Source: Bradymonadales bacterium
Lineage (GTDB): Bacteria; Bdellovibrionota; UBA2394
DNA: 57,685 nucleotides
Reading direction: 5' to 3'
Assembly: GCA_007693605.1 (NCBI GenBank)
Contig: REDG01000040.1
Coordinates: forward strand, 1 to 57,685
Shown: positions 1-9,130 of the stretch, in pieces
Numbering within the stretch: the first letter of the stretch is position 1
Layout of the letters: each line of letters opens with the position of its first letter
Notes under the pieces: model-generated
The model's input: only the letters and a program-made list of their open reading frames with translations
The model's database searches: none
What the model was told of the DNA's origin: nothing
Program-made: the position numbers and the translations under genes

Positions 1-240
1 GCTGCGCTTCTCGAGTGGCATTTTAACCACACTGCGATGCTCGCTCCTTGCCTTCGCGCATCTGGACCCTTATCGCCACTCCCCTATGAACCGCTAAGGG
101 CCCATCTGCTTCGGCGGCTGCGTCTCTGCGCTTCTCGAGTGGCATTTTAACCACACTGCGATGCTCGATCCTTGCCTTCTCGCATCTGGACCCTTATCGC
201 CACTCCCCATGAAGCGCTAAAGGCCCATCTGCCTTTGCGA
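1..240. repeat. Tandem copies of a ~124-bp interspersed repeat
   Basis: Bases 2-125 and 126-240 are two consecutive copies of one unit: CTGCGCTTCTCGAGTGGCAT recurs at 2 and 126, and CGCATCTGGACCCTTATCG in both. The second copy fades after about 235. A third copy lies right after murG (24057-24198). Each copy contains CCCTTATCG, which can pair with the CGCTAAGGG of the unit start, so the unit can fold. The first copy is cut by the window edge, so more units may lie to the left. No gene is apparent; the element resembles a REP or MITE-like non-coding repeat. Confidence 0.85.
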
Positions 241-285
241 CAAACTCCTTGTTCCAGAGCCTCTGAAGCGGATAACTTCATCCCG

Positions 286-696
286 ATGGAAGTCAGTTGG
301 AGAGAGCTTCGAGAGAGCCTTCTGTGGGAGGTCGAGAAGAGCGCAACCAGAATTGAAATTGAACCCACGCCCAGTTTTGAATGGGTCTTTTTGGGAGTGG
401 ATCGTCAAGATCCTTCGGATTTGGATCTTTTCAAGAAAATCCTAAAGGCGGTCGGATTGTCGGTCGAAGGGGATTCTCGTTGGTGCGCCGAGCCCGCTTT
501 GCAACTCCCAAAGGAGCTGGCTTCTCAAATGAGGCAGAAGTCGAGCTGGAAGCTTCTTTGTTTTGGAGACTATCAGGGCGAGAAGAGTCTGGGTCAAGAA
601 GGCCGGATCTTGATCGTGGCGCCTTCGCTAAAGTCTTTGGCCTCATCTCCCACAGAAAAGAAAAAGTTGTGGCAGAAACTCCAAGCTTGTTTATAG
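286..696 (+). CDS. Small HolD-like protein (possible DNA polymerase III psi-like)
   Basis: A protein of 136 residues from the ATG at 286; the frame is open further upstream (to 172), but that part lies inside the tandem repeat and is unlikely to be coding. The C-terminal half ends with the pattern ILIVAPSLKSL, then SSPTEKKKLWQKL. This resembles the end of DNA polymerase III psi (HolD, E. coli VASPALTDLRANPTARAALW) and related uracil-DNA-glycosylase-like folds. The match is by eye and weak outside this region. No replication genes are nearby. It converges on the exported protein gene that ends at 723. It could equally be an unrelated hypothetical protein. Confidence 0.5.
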   Translation: MEVSWRELRESLLWEVEKSATRIEIEPTPSFEWVFLGVDRQDPSDLDLFKKILKAVGLSVEGDSRWCAEPALQLPKELASQMRQKSSWKLLCFGDYQGEKSLGQEGRILIVAPSLKSLASSPTEKKKLWQKLQACL

Positions 697-722
697 AGCT
701 GTGTTTTGATTTGCGAACGGCT

Positions 723-1814
723 TTAGTCAATAGGAAACTTGAAGTTAGGATCCATATCCCACGGAATCGTCGGCCTGGATTCGTTGTCCACTGGCCAGAG
801 TTCGTCTTGATCGATCCAGTTCACTTTTCGTAGGTCAAGATTTTGCCCTTGATTCCGATTGAGACTTAGGCTCCACTCGGCCGGATCTCCTTCTGCACTG
901 AATCGAGCTCTTGAGAACTCTCGATCTTCAGCTCCCAGACCCGTGACGACCAGCCGCTCAACGATGTACTCACCCGGGATGATCGGCCAGGCAGTATCTT
1001 GTCGCAACATGGGGAAGACCCAAGCCCATTCGTCATTGTCCCAAATGGCCTCGTCTCGGTGTTTGAGTTCTGAATCAAAGACCACGGCCAAGTGAAGACT
1101 ATAGTTTTGTGAGTCTCTCTGAAATCGCTCATCGAAAGTTCGCCTCACTTGTGGGCCGTCTTCGCCCTCTGCAATATGCCGAGCGACGATTTTCCAATAC
1201 AGCTTTGACCCAATCTCTTTGTCTTTAAAACTGTCGGCAAAAGACTTCGGAAGTCTCCCCAAGGTGCTGGGATTGAGTCGAATGCCTTCCCGCCGATAAA
1301 ATCGATAGACTACTTTTCGAATCTCTCTCTGAGAGTCCGTGCGAGTTGAGACTTGAAATGGAAAAACAATGGCCGGCACCTCAAGATCTCCCGAGCTTGG
1401 AAGTCTTAAACTAGAAGAATGAACTTCCACACTGGCACTATCGAAACCTCCAAGATTCAGATAAGCGTTCACTCGATCAGAAGCCTGCAGATTGAGTCGG
1501 ATCGAACCATGGCTTGGATTCTCTGCCGACTCGCGGGAGCTGTCGGTGAAAATGAGAGGGTTTATTTGAACAATGGGATTTAAGTTGGCCACAGGAACAA
1601 GTCGGCTCTCCTCATCGACAAGGCCCCTTCCCAGCCGAAAACTTTGAAACCAGAGCGGGAGGAACTCAACTGGCTCGTCTTGAGAAAAACTTCCCACCAC
1701 CACCTTCGGACCGGAGGCCCTCGCTTCACTTTCAAAGCCCGAAGCGAGGCAGAAGAATCCGAGAGCAAGGCTCAGAATTTTGCTGGGGTGTCGCATTTTG
1801 GGGCGATTGTTCAT
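723..1814 (-). CDS. Exported protein of unknown function
   Basis: A protein of 363 residues from the ATG at 1814, or 357 from the ATG at 1796; both keep a signal peptide, with the hydrophobic stretch LSLALGFFCLASG followed by a likely cleavage site near ARASG. The mature part is hydrophilic, rich in Ser and charged residues, without membrane segments or a motif I recognise. It should be periplasmic or secreted. The gene is transcribed away from the giant exported protein at 1986, and a shared 171-bp region separates them. An inverted repeat at 1789-1853 covers both possible start codons, which may affect translation. Confidence 0.7.
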   Translation of the reverse strand: MNNRPKMRHPSKILSLALGFFCLASGFESEARASGPKVVVGSFSQDEPVEFLPLWFQSFRLGRGLVDEESRLVPVANLNPIVQINPLIFTDSSRESAENPSHGSIRLNLQASDRVNAYLNLGGFDSASVEVHSSSLRLPSSGDLEVPAIVFPFQVSTRTDSQREIRKVVYRFYRREGIRLNPSTLGRLPKSFADSFKDKEIGSKLYWKIVARHIAEGEDGPQVRRTFDERFQRDSQNYSLHLAVVFDSELKHRDEAIWDNDEWAWVFPMLRQDTAWPIIPGEYIVERLVVTGLGAEDREFSRARFSAEGDPAEWSLSLNRNQGQNLDLRKVNWIDQDELWPVDNESRPTIPWDMDPNFKFPID

Positions 1815-1853
1815 TCGCCCTGTCTATAGCCGAGCTTGGAATAAAATGCGACA
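1789..1853. promoter_or_regulatory. Nested inverted repeat over the start of the exported-protein gene
   Basis: TGTCGCATTTT (1789-1799) is repeated in perfect inverse as AAAATGCGACA (1843-1853). Between them GGGCGA (1801-1806) and TCGCCC (1815-1820) form an inner hairpin. On the minus strand the possible start codons at 1814 and 1796 fall in the inner loop and in the outer stem. The mRNA could therefore hide its own start sites. Chance cannot be excluded for an 11-bp match. Confidence 0.4.
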
Positions 1854-1985
1854 GCCTTGGGTCAGTTTGCAGAGCTTTCTGTCCAAGGACCCCAGAACGG
1901 CCGCTATCTTATTGATATTATTGGATTTATATTCCGGATTTCGGCTCATTTCCTGGCCCGAGCCTTGCAGCAACTTTAGGGTAGG

Positions 1986-4900
1986 ATGGGCCGGTTTTTT
2001 GGGCAGTCATTTGTGTTGTTTGCGCTTTTGAGCGGCTATGAGCCGGTCGGGGCGGATGAGGGGACTGAGAACGCCTCTTCCCCAGCGGAGTTTAGGCTTG
2101 ATCTGGCGCCGGAGAGCCTCCACTTGATTGCTTCCTATCTGCTGCCGCACTTCTTAGAGTCTTTTCTTTCCGGCACCAGCCTAGAGGAAATCGTTCGAGA
2201 GTATTGGGAGAAAGAAGGCGGCTTTCAACAAGTGATTGATCGGTCTTCGCGAGTGTCGATTTCTCAACTGCTTTTCTCGAATGATGCCGACGGATCCAAG
2301 AGACAGGCTATGGAAACTCAAGCCTTGAACTTGATCTGGGAATACCTCGAGAAGGCCTTGCCCGAATCCTTAGATGCAGAAGAGCGATCGAAGCGCTTAA
2401 AGGCGATCAAGGAAAAGCATAGGCCTGCGATTCGATCGCTGGTGTCTGCGGTCTTTGATTCGACTTTGATTTATAACTTGAGGTTGGAGCTCGATCCGGG
2501 TCTAAAAGAATTGGATTACAGTGTCGAAACCTTCGGAGACAGCGACCCCAGTCTTTGGGAAGATCCCGAGACTAGGCTTTTGCAGAGCTCATCGGGTTCA
2601 GATTCTTCTTCAGACTCGAAAGATTTGTTGCGAGCTCAGCTGTCAGGAGAACTTGACCCGAAAGTTCATGTCGAATTTGTCAGTCTCGCTTGGGAGTATG
2701 AGGGGCAAGAGATGCCTGTTGGTTTAGACTTTTTAGAAAACAGAGTGTGGAGGTTCAGTCAACCCACCGAGATCTCCTTGGAAGTCTCGGCCTCGTTGGG
2801 TACTTCTTCCACTGCGGAGGAAGCTGAGGCTGCCCCAAGATTGTTGAGCTTTCAGTTGGAGAGGCTTGAAGGGAATGTTCTCGATCTTCAGCTGATTGGA
2901 GACGAGGTGAAGTTTGCCGCCGATCAAATCTTTTCGAAAGAGGGGATCGAAGGGCTGATTCGAGAGCTCTTTAGGAGAGGGGCCTTTGGAGACGATGTTT
3001 TGAAGCTCGCTTCCGCTATCTCGGAAGATTTGCTTCCCGCTTACAGTTTGCCTTTGGTGGCCGTGGTGAAAGAAAAGACGCATCCTGAGCTGAACAAGTC
3101 GGAGCGAGAATCTCTAGAGCAAGAGCTCAAAGAAGTTCAGAAGGCGATTGAACGATTGAAGACATCAATAGCAAACCGAGGGGCCTCTGGATTGGAGTTG
3201 TCTCCTCACCCAGCTGGATTGGAGTTGTCTCCTCACCCAGAAGGTCTTCAGATTTCTCAACAGCGATCTCTCGATCAGCTCAAAAAAGAACGGGAGAGTT
3301 TAGAATATCAGCTCGATCCACCCGACGAGATTGAGTTTGAGATTCGAGTCTATGATGACGAGTTTAAAAACTGGTTTGAGAATATGAGTGAGGCCGAGAG
3401 GCGCCGCTTGATCGGAGTCTTTCAGTCAGAGATTCCCTTTAGCCTACTGGGTCGACCGGAAATTCGTCTGCTCTCTGAGAGGGGTCGACTTCAGGCTGTA
3501 TTTCAAATGGATTCAGATTTTTATTTTCAGTGGAAGCCTTTGTTTTTTGGAGTGTCTGAAAATGCTTTTGGAAAAGACGCTCCTATCTTGTTGAGAGGAA
3601 TTTCCGAAGCCCTTGCAGGCATTCATCTTCTTGAGAGCCACCCTGCCTCTGCGCTCGAAATCTGGATGAACAAAGACCGAGGCAGTCAGGATGTTCTGGT
3701 TGAGGTTTCCTTTTCTGTCAATTTGGTTGAGGATCCCTCTTCGGACAATAAGGTTGCTCGTTTGGAATTCGACCTAGACTCGATAGTTCTGAAAGCTGAT
3801 TTTTTGGACCGAACTTTTCTCAATCGGACTAAGCTTTCAGTTTCAGAAGATCTGCCCGGTCTTGTTTTGGATCGAACGCCCTTTGCTCTTGATTTTTCAA
3901 ACTCAATGATGCTTCAGCTTCCGAGCTTGCTGCCGGTGGCCCAGGGCTTACTCTCAGAAGAAAAACAAGCGGAGCTAGAAGCGCTCTTTGTGGCTGAGGC
4001 CAATCGATTTCTCGATGGCCGGAAGTTTAGATTGGGCTCGGAAGACTCATCTGAGGCGGACGCTTCAGATGAAGCAGCTGAATCGGAGGCAGGCCTGCTT
4101 CTTCAATTTCTGCCGACTCTTCGGTCATCGGGTTCTAGGCTCGGTCGAGCTTTCTTGGCAGAAAACTCCTTTGAACTCGAGTGGAAGGACTGGACGGAGG
4201 AAGAGAAGGAGGCGTTGGGGGTCACTGATACGGATCTCAGCGATTTAGCCGAGGGTTTGCGCTCTGCTCCCGCCGCGCTCGGGGCGATCACTAGGCTTGA
4301 TTTGCCAGAATATCTTCGTTTTCGTCTTGAGAATCTCTCCTTAGACAATCAAGAAATCGAGTGGATTGAAATCGGGCTGCGAAATCCAAACTCCCCTCAG
4401 CTTCTGGTTCGATGGGAGTTAAGACCGCATCCTCAACTGGGTTATGTTCTGCTGCCGACCGCCTCAAATCTTGAAAGGATTTTGTCCGAATATGAACTGG
4501 TTGAATCAGGACTTCATGGTCCCGAAGTGGGAGAAATTGTTGGAGGGGGCTGGAAACAACAAGCGGGCTTGAGAGCCGTGGAGGCGCTGCGGGGCTTGGG
4601 CGCGAGATTACCAGCGGTTCCAGGTGCGGTGGCTCAAGGGAGCGCCGAGATTCTCAAAAGAAGGGGCTTGGTGGATGCGCTTCGCCCCCATGTTGACACG
4701 ATCAAAAAAGAGCTGGGCTTGAACTTGAGATCCATGATGCAAGAAGCTTTGAATGGCGATTTAAGTCAAGAGCTTGAGAATCCCAAAGGGGGAATGTTTC
4801 AAGAGGTTCTAGAAATTCTCTCTAGACAGTTTCAACTCGTGGTGACCAACGAGCTTCTGCCTTGGTTTGATGCGCTTGGACATGTCCGTGTGGGGGATGA

Positions 4901-6680
4901 AGAGGATAAGGCCAATGCGCGGGAACTGGTTGAGAAGGTGGCACTTGGTCAGGCTAGAGAGTTCTTAGAGGATTTAGAGCTGAACAAAAAACTGAGGGAC
5001 GGACTTCAGAGTCTTCGAGCCTACCTCGAACGGACTCTGGCAGACTTTCCCAGCACTCTTGACTTTTCGGACTCATTGGAGAAAAGGCAGCAAAGAGAAG
5101 CGGACGGAAGCCCTCCTTCCCCCAATCCTATCGACCTCTTTGAGCGGCTGGCTGAAGCCGTCAAGAAAGGCGGTGAAGAAGCGAGCGACTTCGTGGAGTC
5201 TATGATTTCTGAGGTGAATCTCAAAGATATCTTAAACGCCGATCGAAGAGCCTTGCAAACAGAGAGAACATTTGCCGAGAGAAGTCTGATGCATCTGGAG
5301 GCCATTGAGCAGTGGCTAATCGAGCATGCCGATTTGCTCAAAGAGAACTGGGATTTGAATCGAATGATTTCACTCGATCATCGAGAGTTCGTGTTTCAAG
5401 CACGACTCGAGCAGCTCGAAAATTGGAAGAAATTTTATCGAGACAGAGTCGACTCCATCAAGGCCAGTGAAGATGAAATTCCCATCCTCTTGCGGGACCA
5501 ACAATTCTTTCACTGGTTACAGAGTCTGCGTGGAGAACTTCCCGTCCTTGATCAGCGCGGGGAAATCTCAGAAAGCTCTTTGAGTGGGCTTTACTCAAGA
5601 CTTGATGCCTTTAAGAAAGATTGGCAAGAGCAAGAAGATCCTCGACAGGGGCCTTCTCAGACTGAGCCAGTTCCGCCAGAGGTTCAACGGAGTCTGGGCG
5701 AAAGAATTGCTGAGGTCCTCGATCCCCCGGCTTGTCTTTTGCCGGGAGCCTTACAAGTGGAGCTTTCAGCCTCCGGCTTGATTGGCCAGGTCCTTCCGAG
5801 CTTTGTCGCTCGCAGGGGGGTGGGCAGGCCAAGAAGTCGTCAAGAGCAGCCTTCCACTTCAAGCTTGGAGTTTCCACCCCAATCAGAGATTCCACCCGTC
5901 GGTTTTATTCGAGTGCGTCAGGAGCTTTTTCAAGACTATTTTGAAGTGGTCGCTGAAAGAGCGGCCCCTCTCTTGAGAGATATGCTTTTGTATTCAGATA
6001 TGGAAAATGGCCAAAGACGATTCGGGGTGAACGAATCGGTGATTGCCGAGCTTCTGGAACCTCAAGTGGAGTTCAAAACGTCAGGACCTGTTCTGCGATT
6101 CTATTTGAAGACGGAGCAAAAGGGCCTTCTGAGATGGAAGAATCAACATCTGATTGAGATCCCCTTGGAGCTGAGAATCCGAAATGTCTTTCTCGAGCGA
6201 CCCGAGTTGAGCGGAGAAGAAGTTCCCTTTGAGTATGAATTGAGTTTTCAGGTCGATCCGAGTCGCTTTGCTCTCCGCTCAGAGGGCTGGGGGGAAGGCC
6301 CGGGCTACTTCTTGCAGGATATCGCTCGCGCGGCCATTGGCTTACGTCGTCATGTCGCCAACAGTATTGAGCTCGAACTCAGGGAAGCACTGGTCACTCG
6401 AAATAAAGAGAATCGAGAGCTGGTTGGGGTTCCCATATCCGTTCGGATTCCAGCCATGGGTCTTCCCGGTCTGATGGCCGTGGGTCCGGATGGCGAGCTG
6501 AGCGACAGGCCCGCTTTCCCCATTGCCCTGGGTCAGCCTGAATTTAGTTCCGAAGGCCTTAAGATTCCCTTCCATTTGGCTTCAGCTCTTTCTCGGCAAC
6601 GAGAAGCTCCTCGCACTCGTTTTGAGGGCAGTGTCCGCTTTTCAACAGAGCCCGATTCCGATAACTCCTCGGTCGAGTGA
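1986..6680 (+). CDS. Giant exported protein of unknown function (1564 aa)
   Basis: The protein starts with a signal peptide (hydrophobic FVLFALLSG, probable cleavage near VGADEG) and has no other obvious membrane segment, so a periplasmic or surface location is likely. It is acidic and Glu/Leu/Ser-rich, with alternating beta-type segments and helical stretches; one clear coiled coil lies at about residues 365-395 (repeated E/K/L heptads). A perfect 27-bp tandem duplication (3187-3240) repeats GLELSPHPA/E in the linker after the coiled coil. I do not recognise the family. Its last bases overlap queA (GTGA), so it is probably the first gene of a queA-tgt transcript, although a functional link to tRNA modification is not evident. 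Confidence 0.85.
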   Translation: MGRFFGQSFVLFALLSGYEPVGADEGTENASSPAEFRLDLAPESLHLIASYLLPHFLESFLSGTSLEEIVREYWEKEGGFQQVIDRSSRVSISQLLFSNDADGSKRQAMETQALNLIWEYLEKALPESLDAEERSKRLKAIKEKHRPAIRSLVSAVFDSTLIYNLRLELDPGLKELDYSVETFGDSDPSLWEDPETRLLQSSSGSDSSSDSKDLLRAQLSGELDPKVHVEFVSLAWEYEGQEMPVGLDFLENRVWRFSQPTEISLEVSASLGTSSTAEEAEAAPRLLSFQLERLEGNVLDLQLIGDEVKFAADQIFSKEGIEGLIRELFRRGAFGDDVLKLASAISEDLLPAYSLPLVAVVKEKTHPELNKSERESLEQELKEVQKAIERLKTSIANRGASGLELSPHPAGLELSPHPEGLQISQQRSLDQLKKERESLEYQLDPPDEIEFEIRVYDDEFKNWFENMSEAERRRLIGVFQSEIPFSLLGRPEIRLLSERGRLQAVFQMDSDFYFQWKPLFFGVSENAFGKDAPILLRGISEALAGIHLLESHPASALEIWMNKDRGSQDVLVEVSFSVNLVEDPSSDNKVARLEFDLDSIVLKADFLDRTFLNRTKLSVSEDLPGLVLDRTPFALDFSNSMMLQLPSLLPVAQGLLSEEKQAELEALFVAEANRFLDGRKFRLGSEDSSEADASDEAAESEAGLLLQFLPTLRSSGSRLGRAFLAENSFELEWKDWTEEEKEALGVTDTDLSDLAEGLRSAPAALGAITRLDLPEYLRFRLENLSLDNQEIEWIEIGLRNPNSPQLLVRWELRPHPQLGYVLLPTASNLERILSEYELVESGLHGPEVGEIVGGGWKQQAGLRAVEALRGLGARLPAVPGAVAQGSAEILKRRGLVDALRPHVDTIKKELGLNLRSMMQEALNGDLSQELENPKGGMFQEVLEILSRQFQLVVTNELLPWFDALGHVRVGDEEDKANARELVEKVALGQAREFLEDLELNKKLRDGLQSLRAYLERTLADFPSTLDFSDSLEKRQQREADGSPPSPNPIDLFERLAEAVKKGGEEASDFVESMISEVNLKDILNADRRALQTERTFAERSLMHLEAIEQWLIEHADLLKENWDLNRMISLDHREFVFQARLEQLENWKKFYRDRVDSIKASEDEIPILLRDQQFFHWLQSLRGELPVLDQRGEISESSLSGLYSRLDAFKKDWQEQEDPRQGPSQTEPVPPEVQRSLGERIAEVLDPPACLLPGALQVELSASGLIGQVLPSFVARRGVGRPRSRQEQPSTSSLEFPPQSEIPPVGFIRVRQELFQDYFEVVAERAAPLLRDMLLYSDMENGQRRFGVNESVIAELLEPQVEFKTSGPVLRFYLKTEQKGLLRWKNQHLIEIPLELRIRNVFLERPELSGEEVPFEYELSFQVDPSRFALRSEGWGEGPGYFLQDIARAAIGLRRHVANSIELELREALVTRNKENRELVGVPISVRIPAMGLPGLMAVGPDGELSDRPAFPIALGQPEFSSEGLKIPFHLASALSRQREAPRTRFEGSVRFSTEPDSDNSSVE
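3187..3240 (+). repeat. Perfect 27-bp tandem duplication, in frame
   Basis: Two identical 27-base units (3187-3213 and 3214-3240) beginning CTGGATTGGAGTTGTCTCC. The unit length is a multiple of three, so it adds nine residues to the giant exported protein without a frameshift. Complete identity suggests a recent slippage event. Confidence 0.95.
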
Positions 6681-7771
6681 GATTAGAAGACTTTGATTTC
6701 GATTTTCCTGCCGACTTGGTGGCGACCCGACCGGTCGAGCCCCCCTCTGATGCGAAACTCTTACTTTTCGATCGGGCCACTCATCAACTGGCACAAAAGA
6801 AGTTTATGAATCTTTTGGATGAACTGACACCCCAAGATCTGCTGGTAACGAATGAGACAAAAGTCATTCCCGCCCGCTTTCTTTGTGAAAAGGAGTCAGG
6901 CGCAAAGTTCGAAGGTCTTTTCTTGGGGGGCTTTTTTTCGGAACGAGCAGAGCCCAATCACCAGCAGGCCATGACTCGAGTTTGGCTTCAAGGGAAGTGG
7001 CGGCCCGGGGAGACTCTGAAGCTTCTTGAGGGACCAGAGATTGAGATCCTCTCTCGGACGGGCAAAGAGGCGATTTTGAAGATCGCGCCCTCGGTCTTTG
7101 AGAGCTATCTGAAAGACTTTGGAAAAACTCCGCTTCCTCCTTATATTCGTGCGGCTCGCAAGCAAAGAACGGAGTCAGAGGATTGGGAACTCGATCCGAA
7201 AGCCTATCAAAACCCATTCGCCTGCCAAGAGACCGATCTTTCTTCCAAGGCCTCACCGACCGCCTCCCTTCATTGCGACGATCTGTTTTTTGAGGCCTTT
7301 GAACGACGAGGGCTTCAACGGCTCTCTCTCGAACTCGAAATTGGCTTGGGCACCTTCGCTCCGATTGAGGTCCAAGAGCTATCTTCACATCGTATGCATC
7401 GAGAGCGATACCGCATTTCTTCAGAACTTTGGCGAAGAATCAGTGAGACGAAAGCCGAGGGCGGAAGGGTGGTAGCCCTTGGCACCACCGTCTTGAGAGC
7501 TTTGGAATCTCGAGCTCGGCTTTCCGAACTGGGGGATGAGAGCGCAGAGGCAGAGACAGACATTTTCATCTTTCCACCCTTTGACTTCCGGGTGGTGGAC
7601 GCCTTGATCACCAACTTTCATCAGCCCCAATCGACTTTACTTTTATTGGTGGCCGCGTTTTTAGAACCCTCCAGTCTTTGTCCGAAAGCCTTGTGGCGGA
7701 AAGTCTATCAAGAAGCGATTTCTAGGGGTTTTCGTTTATTTTCCTATGGAGATGCTCTTTTTATCCGCTAA
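6677..7771 (+). CDS. queA: S-adenosylmethionine:tRNA ribosyltransferase-isomerase QueA
   Basis: QueA transfers and isomerises the ribose of S-adenosylmethionine onto 7-aminomethyl-7-deazaguanine in tRNA, giving epoxyqueuosine. The 364 residues match the family length. Seen: N-terminal DFDFPADLVATRPVEP, LLVTNETKVIPAR (55-67), LPPYIR (153-158), SSHRMHRERY (236-245), ALGTTVLRALES and ITNFHQPQSTLLLLVAAF near the C-terminus. Two normally strict motifs are altered: AAPTAGLHF reads KASPTASLHC (191-200) and LHVGxGTF reads LEIGLGTF (220-227). The GTG start at 6677 overlaps the TGA of the preceding gene; tgt follows 12 bases downstream, as is usual for this pathway. Confidence 0.95.
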   Translation: MRLEDFDFDFPADLVATRPVEPPSDAKLLLFDRATHQLAQKKFMNLLDELTPQDLLVTNETKVIPARFLCEKESGAKFEGLFLGGFFSERAEPNHQQAMTRVWLQGKWRPGETLKLLEGPEIEILSRTGKEAILKIAPSVFESYLKDFGKTPLPPYIRAARKQRTESEDWELDPKAYQNPFACQETDLSSKASPTASLHCDDLFFEAFERRGLQRLSLELEIGLGTFAPIEVQELSSHRMHRERYRISSELWRRISETKAEGGRVVALGTTVLRALESRARLSELGDESAEAETDIFIFPPFDFRVVDALITNFHQPQSTLLLLVAAFLEPSSLCPKALWRKVYQEAISRGFRLFSYGDALFIR

Positions 7772-7783
7772 GACAGAGGCGCA

Positions 7784-8968
7784 GTGAGTTTTGAGATTCT
7801 AAAATCTGATCCTCAGTCTTGTGCGCGGCGGGGCCGTTTGCAGTGTGCTCATGGCCCCATTGAAACGCCGGTCTTTATGCCGGTTGGAACCTACGGGGCC
7901 ATTCGAGCCCTGAGCAGCTGGGAAGTCGAAGAGCTTGGGGCTGAGGTCATTTTGGCCAACAATTATCATTTGTCCTCTCGACCCGGCCTAGAAACGATTG
8001 AATCGCTCGGAGGTCTTCACTCCTTTTTGGGCTGGAAGCGAAATCTTCTGACGGACAGTGGAGGCTTTCAGGTGTTCAGCCTCGCGAAGCGACGGAAGTT
8101 GAGTGACGAAGGAGTCGAGTTTCAGGACCATATTGACGGACGGCGGATTTTCCTGAGTCCGGAGTCCGTCGTCCAATCTCAAGAAGTATGGGGTAGCGAT
8201 ATCATGATGGTTCTTGACCATTGCCCGGCAGCCGATTTGCCCCGCTCTGAGATTCTTGAAGCCATGAGTCGCACTTTGCATTGGGCCGATCGAAGTCTGG
8301 CGGCCTGGTCTCGGCCCGAACTTCATTTGTTTCCGATTGTGCAGGGGGCTTGCGACTCAGATCTGCGAGAGAGATCTCTTCAAGACCTGATGAAGCTTGA
8401 AGAGAAGCACGAACGAAAATGGCCAGGAGTGGCCATTGGAGGCCTAAGTGTAGGAGAAGAGAAAGAGGATTTTGTCAGAACGCTTTTTGAGCTGCGAGAC
8501 AAACTTCCCTTTTCAAAGCCTCACTACCTGATGGGAGTGGGCACGCCCAGAGATTTGGTCTTTGGGGTTCTTTGTGGAATCGATATGTTTGATTGTGTGA
8601 TTCCGTCTCGGAATGCACGGCATGGGATTGTGATGACCGAGACAGGGCGCTTGAATTTGTTCAACCAACAGTTTACCCGCGATGAGGGGCCGCTTGATTC
8701 CAGTTGCCCCTGTCGGGTTTGCTCTTCTTATTCGAGGGCCTTTCTGCGACATTTGTTTGTGATGGGAGAGCCCTTGGCGGCTCGGCTTGCGACGCTTCAT
8801 AATGTCAGTTATTTTTTGGAGCTTTTTCGAAAAATTCGCGATCTTCTGGAGTCAGGTGATTTTTACGAGTTTGCTCAAGAGTTTTTGAAGGACCCAAAGA
8901 ATTTGTATCTTGGGGGCGAGTCTCAGTTTTTCGATTTTCCGAAAGACTATCGTGTTTCCGATCTTTGA
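7784..8968 (+). CDS. tgt: tRNA-guanine transglycosylase Tgt
   Basis: Tgt exchanges guanine-34 of GUN-anticodon tRNAs for preQ1, the step before QueA. The TIM-barrel enzyme is complete at 394 residues. Visible are LTDSGGFQVFSL with D91 in the substrate pocket, the GGLSVGE loop (219-225), YLMGVGTP (248-255), the nucleophile region GIDMFDCVIPSRNARHG with D270, and a zinc site formed by C308, C310, C313 and H339 (TLHN). The start is GTG at 7784. It forms one unit with queA; the two enzymes act in sequence. Confidence 0.97.
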   Translation: MSFEILKSDPQSCARRGRLQCAHGPIETPVFMPVGTYGAIRALSSWEVEELGAEVILANNYHLSSRPGLETIESLGGLHSFLGWKRNLLTDSGGFQVFSLAKRRKLSDEGVEFQDHIDGRRIFLSPESVVQSQEVWGSDIMMVLDHCPAADLPRSEILEAMSRTLHWADRSLAAWSRPELHLFPIVQGACDSDLRERSLQDLMKLEEKHERKWPGVAIGGLSVGEEKEDFVRTLFELRDKLPFSKPHYLMGVGTPRDLVFGVLCGIDMFDCVIPSRNARHGIVMTETGRLNLFNQQFTRDEGPLDSSCPCRVCSSYSRAFLRHLFVMGEPLAARLATLHNVSYFLELFRKIRDLLESGDFYEFAQEFLKDPKNLYLGGESQFFDFPKDYRVSDL

Positions 8969-9130
8969 ACGCCTGAGCTAGGACCTTTGATGCCATTCCT
9001 TGATGAGGAGTTTGGCGAGCATCACAATTTAAGAGGGCGCTTGGGCCGGTGTGGAAAGCTCGTAGAGACCCCGTTTTAGCTCCTCATTTTCCTTTACACT
9101 CAGGGGCGTTCAACCTAATTTTCGGGGGAT
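8969..9130 (+). other. Gap between tgt and yajC
   Basis: This 162-base gap has no convincing gene, tRNA or terminator. It contains an 8-bp inverted pair, ATGAGGAG near 9004 and CTCCTCAT near 9080, and a 29-codon open frame at 8990-9079 with a poor ribosome site. It probably carries the promoter of yajC-secD-secF, but I could not place one with confidence. Confidence 0.4.

Noticed and set aside
172..285. N-terminal extension of the HolD-like gene
   Set aside because: It lies wholly inside the second copy of the non-coding 124-bp repeat.
8990..9079. 29-codon open frame upstream of yajC, considered as a leader or arrest peptide controlling secDF
   Set aside because: No signal-peptide-like segment, a poor ribosome site and low-complexity-like sequence; known Sec arrest peptides are exported.
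9093..9121. TTTACA and TAATTT, 17 bases apart, as a promoter of yajC
   Set aside because: Transcription would begin only a few bases ahead of the ATG, leaving no room for the ribosome site that is present, and the -10 match is only three of six.
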